A stretch of DNA of 64,000 nucleotides from contig CM121341.1 of NCBI GenBank assembly GCA_051530055.1, positions 11,408,001 to 11,472,000 on the forward strand, written 5' to 3'. Position 1 is the stretch's first letter. Each line of letters begins with the position of its first letter. The position numbers and the translations under genes were made by a program. The DNA comes from Neoechinorhynchus agilis. Its lineage: Eukaryota > Acanthocephala. The notes under the pieces were generated by a model. The model was given only the letters and a program-made list of their open reading frames with translations. It was not told the DNA's origin and searched no databases. Shown piece by piece: positions 34,052-44,801 of this stretch.

Positions 34052-36716
34052 CAATTATGTGTCTGTGTGCTCAATATAAGTGGAATGGAGATTTAATAAA
34101 ATTTATCAATATTGGATTGTACGATAAGGAGTTTAAAGGCGAAATGATTCTGTCTTGAAGATTTTAGCTACGAGTCTGTTGCAACGTAGACTTTATCCAA
34201 TCACATGATAACTAATCGACCCAGCAAGAGCTTTAAATTCAATAAGTTGAATTTGTTAGGGTGAACGAAAATTAAATTAAAGTCTAATAAACTTTCTAGT
34301 CTCAAATTTGCTGCAGGCGCATTTAAGGGAAGACAAGGTAAATGGACTGAGACATAAAGAAATCTCTAAGCAATCACAAAAAGAAATTAATTACAAATCT
34401 GTCACCAAAATGCAATTAGGGTGTACTCCGGAGATAACTTTTCTGTCTCTTCTAAGCGCAACATAACCTCTTTATCTGCAATAATTAAATTATTCTGTCG
34501 GTCCTATTACGATTAATAAATGCTTTAAAAGATATAGTTTCGAATAAAGAGGAGGGAGGCTGTTTCTGTTCCCGATGCGATTGCTTAACATGGCAAAACA
34601 AAGGCAAAAAAAGAAGAATAACACGCTTGCTATTAGCTTGCCAGAAAATGAGTAGGATAATTGCAGGTATCATTGACGAAATTCGCGTCAAAGAAATGCT
34701 GTAAAGTGACATGTCTCAGAGGAAAATTTTAATAGGATGCAAAAATTTTAATTTTCCTAATGATTTTAATTTTTTACATTATATAGCCACATTGTTATAG
34801 CATCTCTTGAGAATGGTACCCTTGAATTCTGTTTTGTAAAAAAATACGTTATCGGCAATTGGTTCAGGTTTCTAAAACTTAACCATAGGTTTTAACAGTT
34901 TAAATTCCTACCATTTCTACAATCTTGGTTTAAATACATGTTTGCGTTTGCATCCAGCAACCTTTTGAATTTGATGTAGACATCTTGTACATTTCAAATT
35001 TTTAAATCTATCGAGATTTCTTCATTTAAAAAGATTTAATGTCCTGTAACCATTAAAACGCGCAATATGCAACCTAAAAGCAATTTTAAAGGCCCAAAAT
35101 GGGTGATTGATCTTCTTGTCCCCTAAGAAAGTCTCTCGTATACGAAGAGAGCACAATCAAAATATTGGTGCATTCATGATGTGTAGATACTAGGCGTTAG
35201 GAATAATTATTTCCAAAGGGAATTGTGTCTGGAGTGCGAGCTCATTTCTTCGCTATGCTTTGCTTGACACTCAAGGTTTTCATGGCAAGTCGTTTATGAT
35301 GGATAACACTTAAGACGCGATTTGTTAACGGTAATTTAAATTAAAGTGAACATTGAGAAATCAATTCACCGTTTTAGGATTTATGGAAAAATAATGGTTC
35401 TGCTGCATGGAAATTAGAACCTTTAATATTTTCGAGGCAACATAATTTGTTTTGGTTCACTAGACGAAAACTATAGGCTCCTAAATATAAATAATCTTAT
35501 GCCTTTAGCGCTGACTGTCGTTTCAAAAAAGGGAAAAAAGAAATTGAATTTTGGTCAAAACTTAAGAAAAGGGTGCTGAAATCTGTACCAGAGATGAGTT
35601 ACACTGAATTATTATATAAATTTGGAGAGGTTTTTATTTTAAATTATTTTTACGGGGCTCATAATTTGTATTCTGCAACTTATTATCTTCCACTAAAAAT
35701 AATCGAAAACGGTTTCCGCTATACTGGGCTCGCTTAAGAAAATTTAAAGTTACATTGGAACTGAAGCAAAAGTTTCCTTGGGCAATATTAATTAAATCGG
35801 AATGTTTTAGCACAGCGGGAATTTATTTGTTAACATTGGTTTTACGGAATCAAAAGTATTTTAATTATTTTTAAGATAACTTCCTCAAATAAATATTACG
35901 ATTGATCACATTTAACATTACTTTTGATTAAAAGAGCGCAACAGGAACGAAACTTAATATTTTACCAACATTCTATTAATTTTAATACTTATTATTTGGG
36001 TGATAAACAGTTTGAAATATTTTTATGAAAGCAATGGTGCATAGGTTTAGCATGATGCTCATTACCACAAAGATATTGGAGCGTAGATTTTTCAGAATTT
36101 TCATTTCCACGATTGTATTAGAAATTTTATGCTTATAAAACATTTATAATTTTTGGCACAATTTTTTGACACTCAGAAAAAAATTGGAAAAAAGTGCATA
36201 ATTTATACCGGTTAGAAACTAAACAATTCCATAAAACGGTCTAGGCCGATAACTTATCAAAACCGTTCTTACTTCATTTTTAATTGGATCAAAAACCCGC
36301 AATGTTGACATTTCTACGTCCTATGTTTGAAGAAAATGTCTTGATGAAGTGTCAGCTGATACTTGTAGAAGTTGTAAATTTGAACTAAATCATATAAGAG
36401 TTTGAAGCGTACTGATGAAACGTTTCCATCAGTATTTCTAGTCGCTTAAGAAACTAGAATAATTTGAAGAAATCTCTTGATTCTTCTTTAGTGAACGTTA
36501 TATGCACGTTTTCGTGCTCCAAGAATTCTTTTTCTTAAAGAAGGTATTAAAAACGTCTTGGGCGCCCGAGAGTTTGTTCCCGTTTTGAACCCTAGACCAA
36601 CAACTGCGAAACTGAGCAATAATCTTATTTTATGAGAGCAAACTCGTGATTAGGTAGCCCGGCTATTGATTTAACAACATGAAATTTTTGGATTATTATC
36701 TTTAGGCAAAATAGAT
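34052..36716. other. Gene-free AT-rich interval
   Basis: No ORF with family similarity, repeats or RNA genes could be recognised. The first 50 bases are the CDC50 3' UTR. Confidence 0.4.
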
Positions 36717-36926
36717 CTTCTTTTTCTTAGTTTTCCCACCTCACCGGATTCAAAAATTCACTAATTTATTTACCGGATATTTCATCTCTCGGATAATTTC
36801 GACATTTCCTCTCAAGGTTTGTCATTCTCCAAAAAATTGAAACGGAATTATTCCAGAGGTAAAATATTGGGGAAATAAATTAGTGAAGATTTAAATCCGT
36901 AGAGGTGGCAAAACTAAGAAAAAGAA
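36717..36926. mobile_element. Foldback MITE, family C copy 1
   Basis: Nearly palindromic over about 210 bases. Left CTTTTTCTTAGTTTTCCCAC pairs with right GTGGCAAAACTAAGAAAAAG, and TTTCATCTCTCGGATAATTT pairs with a diverged inner right arm. Copy 2 lies at 41019-41242. Confidence 0.8.
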
Positions 36927-37758
36927 CGACAAGAATTTTTGTTAAAATTAAGTCTATATTATGGAACGATTCTAAATTTACCGCGTTTTCGTCCATGAAC
37001 CGGATATGATGCATCTGTGTCATGGCAGCATTACATTGACAATTGAAGGCAATACGAACAAAAGTATCTCTAATGGGAAATTGTTAAGACAAAGCTAGGA
37101 CTATTTTCCTATTATACGCCAAGAGTCCGCTTTAACCTTGCAAAATGAACGGGCTCATTAGACGACAAAACATTCCTTCGACGAAGGATCATGACAGCCG
37201 CCCGCCCACACACACATTTGATCCCGTCCTCACGGTCTTGTGCACATTTACCACAGGAATGCTGCTATTTTATCCAAAGCGAAGCAGTGTTCTCCTTCCA
37301 CACAATAATGCGGAACAATTCCGCTCCCTTGGAAAACACGCGTACATATCCATCGCCTAAAACTTTTGAAAAATCAATGAACTTGTCGAAACGAACACAA
37401 AATTGCCTACCGAGCATACGCACGCGCGCTAGCGAGTGAGCGAACATGAACCGTTGAGATTGAACGTTTAATAAGTGCGAAATAGGTTTTTTAACCTAAA
37501 TTGCTTCGACTTGTCCATATTTTCTTCGTAAAGATATGTTACATAAGGCTGCACTTCTTCGTTGTACATGCCAAACACTCGTTTTTTGCAAACACTGCAT
37601 CTCTTCTTCTTCTTGCTCGATCACCCCAATTCCCATTTTGCTGCCTCCATTTCTAGCGAGATGCTCTACACCATTCGTCCCTTCTTCAAACACTTCCTCT
37701 CAGATCATCTCTTCTTCCTTTATGCTTAGTGGTCCTCCATACATCACCGCCGAACTAA
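36927..37758. other. Upstream region of GIT
   Basis: No separate gene is supported. Several ORFs on both strands overlap here and look like composition effects. The GIT promoter and 5' UTR probably lie in the last 400 bases. Confidence 0.35.
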
Positions 37759-40493
37759 ATGACGCCAACGCATAAGAGAAACATCAAGTCCAGACAACCG
37801 GACAGACCTACCACTTCGTCGCTTCATTCATTCCTAAACAGACTTTCCATAGACTCATCAATAACGCTTGCTTCAGCAATGGCAGCAGCCGCCCAAGCAC
37901 GACGGAAATGCGACGACTGTGGACAACCTGATGAACGGTGCGTCGTCTGGGCTTGTGTTAGTCATGGTACGTTCCTATGTGAAGAATGCGCCGGCGCTCA
38001 TAGGAGCATTGGGAGACACATTAGTCAAGTAAAACGATTGTCTGATGATTGGCCACCCACATTGTTGGCCATGATCCGCGAATTAAACGGACGATGCCTC
38101 GTAAACTCACGGATTTTGGAATGTAATCAACTGAACGATAAACCGAGTCCAGATGATTCATACGAAACTAAAGCGGCATATATCCGAAACAAGTACCAAA
38201 ATATCAAGTTCGCTAATTTACCCTTAAATGGAAGTGAGTCTTGGAATAGTCTTATGAGGCTTTGAAGAAAAAAGTTCGCCCGTCATGTTCGATTGTACCG
38301 GTATCAATTTTCTTCTTTTTCTTCAAAAGTATCACATTCTAATCAAAGTGGCGCTACATGATCGAACTAAGGAACTACAGCAGAACGTCTTTATCTACGA
38401 ATTAATTGGATCCGGACACCGTTCGGATACGAGATTTTGTTGAGATAACCGAAAACCCAATGTGATGTGTTCTTAGCGTGCCGTGGGGAATTTTTAAAAA
38501 AACCTAAAAATTGGGGTACTAATTGTTGAAAATAACCACTTTTCTCTGTACCGTTGAACTCTTTAGTAGTTTTGTTTCGTCGCAAGGCCCCTGATTCTCC
38601 TCTGGCAGATCCGGATAAAATTGATGTTTCGGATAATCGACGTTCCACTGTATGATTATTTAGATCACCCGGTCATCAAAATCTGCTTAGGCTTTATTAA
38701 TATCAAAACGAAACGTTCGTGTGAAGAATCATTAGGGTTTGACTTGAGAAGAGGTAGTAATACTCACATTTTCACTCCCGTACAAACTAGTAGAAAGGTG
38801 GTGCATTTCGTTCTATTTCTTGGGAAAAGACTCACTTGAATAGACGTAACCAACGCTACCACTAGCTTGGCCGAACTTGTCAGAAGTGGTCGTTCACTTC
38901 TTGATCAAGCATTGGTGCTCCTACTCATAGGAGCAGATCCTAACGCGATTACAGAAAACTTAGACAACCAGAACACAATATTAGTCGAAGCCGCCTCTCG
39001 AGGACTAGCTCTTATGGTTGAGTTATTGTGTGTTTGGGGTGGTGATCCAGGAATAACCGATTGCGAGGGCCATACGGTGGATGAAATATGCCGATCAATC
39101 GATCCCGTACTATCCGATCGTCTCATCCAAATTCAGAACGAACTCACTACACGATTGGAGACATACGCTCAGCGATTCCTCCGAACGGCGTCCGTTTCGA
39201 GACAACCAAATATAAAGATGTGCCGGTTGACGGAACACGCATTTGGCGATCTTCTCCGAGATATATTTGACGAGATCGATCGGCGTGAATGTAACGCTCT
39301 AACGTGCGAGATCCAAGTTAACGAGAGCACACAGCCCAGCGATAAACCTAGTATACCTTTTTTGTTTGTACCGTTTTTACCAGTGCCATTGGGCATTCTC
39401 GGATGGGACCGAGTCTAAGAATGACCCTTTGATAAACAGTTTTCTATCTGCAATGCGTAACCAAGCACGACAAAAACTAGCGAGATTATCCGAATCGGAT
39501 TTTGTATGTCTTGTGATTGATGCTCTTCTTGAGAACCAACGAAGACATCCTCCAGCGGAACAACCGGCCGATGAACCCCTTTACGATCACGTAGCGTCAG
39601 AAGACGAATGTCCCAAGATTCCTGAAAGGAAAGAAGGCGATGATAAAAACGAAGCTATTCGTATATGCGTGAATCTGAGCGAACGAGTTATTAACCTAGA
39701 AGACCAACTTAAGCAGTTAACTACGGTGAACGAAAGCCTTCGTCGTGAACTCCACAGTCTCAAAAACCATTTGATCAGTTTCATTGAACAAAAGCAGGCT
39801 AACAATGGCTTTATGTTCGCGCATGTTGATCAGGACGAGCTCAGCAGTCCGACTATGGCTACTCTGAGGTTTAGTCAGACAATGGAATCTGACTATGACA
39901 ACAATACTACAACCAACAATCACCATAGTACCACGGCAATAATGCTAATGAACCATCAACGAATATCGTTTGGTTCGGAAAATGCCCGCAGTGTGCCGAC
40001 GTTTACTGGGGGTGCTACGTGGAACATCGACACGTGCGTTCAATATGATACCAGTGTTCAGGGGGGCCAGTCGAACATTGAGCAGGCAACCATGGATTGT
40101 ATCGAATGCATCAGTCGGTTTCATGAGCTCATAAAAAACTCATTTGGTCAAGCGAGTGGGGTTCAAAGGGGTAAAATAGGCGAGCAAGCGGAAGAAGTGC
40201 GGCAAGTCCTTCATTGGCTCGCTAATGAGGCCCGTAAGAGTTCCAGACCTCCGACTGGGTGTATGATCAATCAGCTCAAATCCGGAGGTGACCGACTATT
40301 CTGCTTGGCAAGTGATCACAAGATTGCTGTTAAAGCCGGGAATGAGGACGCTGCTCGGTCAGTTTTAGATCAGATGGTTGATTGCTGCTACGAAATCGGG
40401 TGCTGCATGAAACGGCTCATTGGAATGACCGTGATCGGTAGAAAGGAAGATCCGCAGCAGCATTTAAAGGATGACCGCTCGACAGATCAGTGA
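37759..40493 (+). CDS. GIT: GIT (GRK-interacting ARF GAP / PIX-binding scaffold)
   Basis: GIT proteins stimulate GTP hydrolysis on ARF and scaffold PIX and paxillin at adhesions and centrosomes. Exons to 38233, 38844-39363 and 39440-40493; introns of 610 and 76 bases. Two in-frame ATGs fit: 37759 (682 residues) or 37879 (642 residues, starting MAAAAQARRKCDDC). The shorter matches the family better. Order: ArfGAP zinc finger CDDC...CEEC with the arginine finger in AHRSIGRHIS; ankyrin repeats (LLLIGADPNA, LLCVWGGDPGITD); two Spa2-homology repeats (FGDLLRDIFDEIDRREC and DFVCLVIDALLENQRR); the short PLYDHVASEDE motif matching YDSVASDED; a coiled coil (INLEDQLKQL...); and the C-terminal paxillin-binding helical bundle (MDCIECISRFHELIK to CCMKRLIGM). 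ATTAAA lies about 35 bases after the stop. Intron 1 carries MITE A4. Confidence 0.95.
38378..38650. mobile_element. Pogo/Tigger-like MITE copy A4 in GIT intron 1
   Basis: Begins CAGCAGAACGTCTTTATC and ends GATAATCGACGTTCCACTG, with TA on both sides. It shares GATACGAGATTTTGTTGAGA with A2 and A3. It makes up almost half of the 610-base intron. Confidence 0.85.
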
Positions 40494-41018
40494 ACAATAA
40501 TCCGTTCATTTTGTATTTGTACAGCGAGGACTATTAAATATATATGTGTGCGTGCGATAAATTCACTGATTGCTAAAGGGAGAATATCTTCGATTTCGGG
40601 GAGTTTTTCAAACTTTTTACCAAGAACCTGGCTAGAAAACATTATTACCCATCAATGAATCGTCCAAGAGACTGAGACGAATCAGCGAAGATCCGAGGAC
40701 AGGAACGGAGAACGCTGAATCCGTCATTTCGACCATTACATCAAGAAGGCAGCCGAGTGATCCAGAGCGGCGGCGTAAATGTTTTTCGAACTTCTTTTTA
40801 TATATACATTGCAATATAACTCAAACTTAGTCTTTGTTGAAAAATTTGGGAATTTAAATCCAATGTGATCTGTAAATAAGGAGAATGATTTTCTAACTCG
40901 TGTGGTCTAAAATAAAGATGCAAAATCTCACTAATTAAATCTCAAGGTTATTGAAAATTGTAAAGATGTTGTTCATAGTTTGTTTTGGTGAGGGCGAGAT
41001 TCGGTGCAAAAGATACTT
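40494..41018. other. 3' flank of GIT with possible SINE
   Basis: Includes the GIT poly(A) region and the repeat at 40695-40812. Nothing else recognised. Confidence 0.4.
40695..40812. repeat. Dispersed repeat with tRNA-like A-box (possible SINE), copy 2
   Basis: Diverged copy of 22110-22235, with common blocks AATCCGTC, GACCATTA and GGCAGCCGAGTGATCCAGAG, then CGGCGT(A/G)AATGTTT. Confidence 0.45.
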
Positions 41019-41242
41019 TCTTTTTGCAGTTTTGCCGCCCAGGATTTAAATTCACTAATTTATTTCCCCAATATTTCACCTCTCGGATAATTCCGACATT
41101 TCCTCAAGGTTTATCGTTGTCTAAATGTTTTATTCTAATGATAAACGTTAGTGAAATGTCGGAATTATCCGAGAGGTGAAATATCGGGTAATTAAATAAA
41201 TGAATTTAAATCCGCAGGGGTGGCAAAACTAAGAAAAAAAGG
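41019..41242. mobile_element. Foldback MITE, family C copy 2
   Basis: About 220 bases folding on itself. Left TTTGCAGTTTTGCCGCCC and CACCTCTCGGATAATTCCGA pair with right TCGGAATTATCCGAGAGGTG and GGGTGGCAAAACTAAGAAAA. Its arms are better preserved than those of copy 1. Confidence 0.85.
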
Positions 41243-41392
41243 AATTTAATATTTCGTCCTCTACGTGAAATTTCTTCAAAATTGCTTATGTACGCTATTT
41301 ATGGCTTTTTATCGATGATTCGCAATTTATGAAAACTAAGGTTCGTCACTAAGAAGTACCGAACGAATTTTTTGAATCACTGGGATATTTTA

Positions 41393-41500
41393 TTGTTTAA
41401 GTCGCTTGTTAGCAAAACTCGACAAGCGGGATCTTGTTAAAGACGAACCAATATATTTCGACTGATTGAATCAGAGTCATTTTATCAATTCAATTGTGTT
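41393..41500. repeat. Dispersed repeat D, copy 2
   Basis: Matches 30433-30541 over GGGATCTTGTTAAAGACGAA and the TTTATCAATTCAAT end. It ends about 110 bases before the CFAP20 start and so may sit in its promoter or 5' UTR. Confidence 0.7.
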
Positions 41501-41610
41501 TGCTGTATATACTCAAGAGAAAAAGTTTTTGCATGGAAGAAAGCAGAATTTATGTCAATGACGTCAACAATGCCTTTTTTTAGATTTTTGTGGACCTATT
41601 GGAAAATTCG

Positions 41611-42387
41611 ATGCTGCGTAGTACATTTCAGTCCGGTTTCTTATCGATTTTCTACAGTCTCGGATCAGATCCCCTTCAGATTTGGACTCAGCAGGTATTT
41701 ATCCGTTAATTTGAGAACTAGGTAACCACAAACCCAAAAGGTCCGTGGAGGTAAAATTGAATTTGTTGAGGATTCAGTGATAGATAGTAAAGTTCTAGAG
41801 CTTACCAGTTCGAGCATAAGGTTTGATTGAATTAGAAATCGATTATTTCTGCCATTTTCGTTCAGTTCAACGTTCATATCGTGTCCGTCATGCTCTAGCG
41901 AAGGTCTTGGAATAAAGCTACCGATTTTTGTGATGATTGTTAAGAATCTTGACAAGTATTTCTCCTTTGAAGTTGAAGTACTTTTTTTCTATCAAATCTT
42001 TGATTTTTTTACAGTCGCTATTGAACAGATAATTGATGATCGATCAGTTGTTCGTCACTTCAGGGCAAACACTTTCCAGGCTGCTCAAAGAGTGAAGCCG
42101 TACATTTGCACAATGCCATTGTTGATGGACGAAGGATGGAATCAAGTTCAAATGGATTTGAACGATTTATGCCGCCGAGCGTATAATACCACTTATAAGG
42201 AAACCAAGAGTGTTATGGTGAAACTAAAATATTTTAAGGACAATTTCCTATGAAAATCATTTAGGTTCATGCTAATTGCAGATTAAGAAGAGCTTTTTTC
42301 GCCGAGAGGATATGCGCTGAAGATGAATTTCCAACTGAATTTAGACTTTATTATAAACGTGCTTCGGAAAATAGCGAGAATTTGTAA
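41611..42387 (+). CDS. CFAP20: Cilia- and flagella-associated protein 20
   Basis: CFAP20 is a highly conserved axonemal and centriolar microtubule inner protein. Five exons (41611-41694, 41741-41820, 41866-41977, 42029-42217, 42265-42387) with four GT-AG introns of 46, 45, 51 and 47 bases encode 195 residues; human CFAP20 has 193. The match is end to end: [132 protein letters not shown], and [11 protein letters not shown]. All junction phases agree. AATAAA near 42395 is the likely poly(A) signal. Its presence implies that the animal builds cilia or flagella. Confidence 0.96.
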
Positions 42388-42889
42388 TTTGCAAAATAAA
42401 GTCATTGAATGTAGTCTTCTTAGAACGATTCTACAATAACCGTATCATTTCGTCGATATTCAATTTGAAATCAATGGAAAATGAATTTGTTTTCACTTGT
42501 GAAAAAGACAGATACTTGCATTTGGAGGAAAATATTATACTGAAATATGTACGGAGGTAAATAGTACGTCGACGTGCTTGAACAAATAAAATCAAGGAAC
42601 ATTAACATCCCACCTTGTATTTAAGTTAATTTTGGGCCAAAATCAATGGAACTGAGATAACTGAAACTACTTTGATGTCGGACTTGCAGGAATTGTACGG
42701 CGTATGTTAGCAAACGGTAATCGTTAAGCTCAACCATGAAGCAGAACCAATCTATAAAGTACATTTTATTTATAACCTTTTTAATGAACTTTTCAAATGG
42801 TAATCTACACAAATTTAGGATTGTGCTCGAGAAAAAAGCGTCTAAAACAAGTTTAAATTGAGAACAAACGGCTAGTTTACATCACAACC
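42388..42889. other. Spacer before the inverted duplication
   Basis: No supported gene. It runs from the CFAP20 3' end to the outer edge of the left duplicated arm. Confidence 0.4.
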
Positions 42890-43482
42890 AAATGGATAAA
42901 TAGTTTTAATATCTAAAGGATGAATAGTCGCAAGATTGGATCTCTAACTAAATATTGGGTACTATTCTCCTCACTACAGTGCTTATTGATGTTCAATAAG
43001 GCATTCCAGCTCCTGGTCCGCATGGCATTCCAGCTCCTGGTCCATAGGGCATTCCACCTCCTGGTCCGCATGGCATTCCACCTCCGAGTCCACATCCACC
43101 GCACATGAGCGGCAGTAGAAACAATATGAAAAGAAGGAAGATCCCAGGCCCGAAGAAAACTAAATTAAGATTCAGGTGAGCTTTTTCGATTTTAAAAACA
43201 AACTTACATCTCTTTCCGCGTTCCACTTTCATCGGAACTTTTCCGCTCTTGAGGATCATCTCAAGTGTGCGGCTGTCAATATCATCCTCTGAAATCCACT
43301 TGGCGTCCTGGTCCTCTCGTCTTGTACATTTAACGGTACAGATCGAGATCACGGCGATGAGCGAGATAAGTAGAAAAGAACGCATTATTCAAATTTACTC
43401 TATATGAGAATTGTGTCGAGCTTTACCCGTTTTGAAAGAGATGCAAATTGATGATGATTTCATAAAATCTATTTACAATCAT
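42890..43482. repeat. Left arm of a large inverted duplication
   Basis: Reverse complement of 46743-47350. The central ~560 bases (42923-43482) differ from the right arm at only about four positions, all outside the coding sequence. The outer edges diverge through a small indel near 42900-42922. Confidence 0.95.
42993..43385 (-). CDS. Small membrane protein with Gly-Met-Pro-Cys repeat tail, copy 1
   Basis: Family not recognised. Two exons, 43385-43208 and 43159-42993, with a 48-base GT-AG intron (GTAAGT...TTTAG) give 114 residues. It has a signal peptide (MRSFLLISLIAVISICTVKC), a charged segment of about 40 residues (WISEDDIDSRTLEMILKSGK), a transmembrane helix (FGPGIFLLFILFLLPLMC), then a repeated tail of GGMPCGP / GAGMPYGP units. 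The intron length is a multiple of three and has no stop, so intron retention would give an intact 130-residue protein. The coding sequence and intron are identical, base for base, to copy 2. Confidence 0.7.
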   Translation of the reverse strand: MRSFLLISLIAVISICTVKCTRREDQDAKWISEDDIDSRTLEMILKSGKVPMKVERGKRCKFVFKIEKAHLNLNLVFFGPGIFLLFILFLLPLMCGGCGLGGGMPCGPGGGMPYGPGAGMPCGPGAGMPY

Positions 43483-43830
43483 TCCAAAGTTGATGTATAA
43501 TATTGAGTTGTTGAAATATCAATTCGTGATTGTTTTTATATTGCGTTTATATGGTATATATGCATCATTTTAAAGATGATATATCCTTGAGCTAGTTGAT
43601 AATCTAATAGCACTCGAATATTTGAAATTAATCCACTAAAAACTTAATTTTCGTCACCGACCTTTGATATCGTTTTCAGGAATTAGGTTAAAAATTGTTC
43701 TTCACACAAAGCTCCAGAATTGAGAATTATCCGTTGAATATATTTAAAATTGAATGACATTTTCATAGATTTTTTATTAAATCAGAGTATGGCTACTGAC
43801 GATAATAATTCCAAGGAATCGTCGTAAGCA
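43483..43830. other. Inner spacer, shared promoter side of copy 1
   Basis: AT-rich and without gene. The copy 1 promoter lies partly in the duplicated arm (43386-43482) and partly here. Confidence 0.4.
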
Positions 43831-44560
43831 ATAAAGAAGTTCACCGGTTAACCTCCTTGGTTCTTGTGCCGACCACAAGGATCGATCACGTCGACTCGAG
43901 GCCGTTATCGTCGATTGGTACTAAAATGGATGACCGTTCCCTTAGTCTCACTTCGGCACTATTTTTTGCGCGTTTTGCTCAATCCCTTCGACATGCAAGT
44001 TCAGTGCCGAGACGGGGACTCCACTGGAAACCACGGGACTCGATTGTCTCAAAACGATACCCAGCCCAACCGTCACAGCTTATTGAATACTATACAATGA
44101 AAGGCTTTGGAAACGGCAGGCATTCCATCTCTCCTCGAGAAGATCGGTTTTAGAAGAGATGATCGGCAAAAACCGGACGACGCATCAACAGCTTTGTGAG
44201 AAAGAGGCCGCCTCCTAGAATGGGACTTCACTTGCTCGAATACGATTGCTAAGATCAACTTGTCCCTTGCGAAAAGGGCGGAAGATTGAAAAAAGGAGAA
44301 ATACCAATGCCTCAATTCGTTGCTCAACATTTTCCAACCTCTCGCCATTAAGACCATTGATGCCGTCGGACCAAGTATTGCAGAATATTTAACCACGGTT
44401 GGAAAATAGCACAACAACAAAGTACTCTAGCAGCCAACTATTTTTAGTAGAGACTCATCTATGCGATTCATATAGAGAATGCTGGATGCATCCTCAATGC
44501 ACTGGAGAATAAAGACGTTCCTCCGTTGTAATCGGAACTTTTATAAAAAGTTTGGGTTCC
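43831..44560 (+). mobile_element. Fossil retroelement fragment (pol C-terminal-like)
   Basis: The plus strand shows blocks such as LLNTIQKALETAGIPSLLEK, LLEWDFTCSNTIAKINLSLA and AIKTIDAVGPSIAEYLTTVG. These resemble C-terminal pieces of retroelement-encoded proteins common in invertebrate genomes (R-H-x-x-x-N-D...RPD...WD.T). It is broken, with several interruptions, and carries the family F 3' block (44455-44545). Exact class is not resolved from sequence alone. Confidence 0.5.
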
Positions 44561-44801
44561 TATTGATGTAAAGATAAAAGTGCGAAAATGACCTCAATGA
44601 TGTCAGTTATTGGCAAAAGATTGATTCAATTGTTTTAAAAAGTTGATTTTAAATCCTTGAAAACGACTGCTTCAATTAAGTAAAGCACGCGAAGCACTGT
44701 CAAAACCAATAATTGAGTCAATTTGATTCTAAAAGGCGTGGTGGCGATATTCTTTAATAAAACTACAACATTGAAAGTTTTTAAGAAAATCTAAATTCAT
44801 T

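Noticed and set aside
37496-37693. Minus-strand ORF with acidic run (EQEEEEMQ)
   Set aside because: It lies in the GIT 5' region opposite Ser/Leu-rich sequence and has no independent support.
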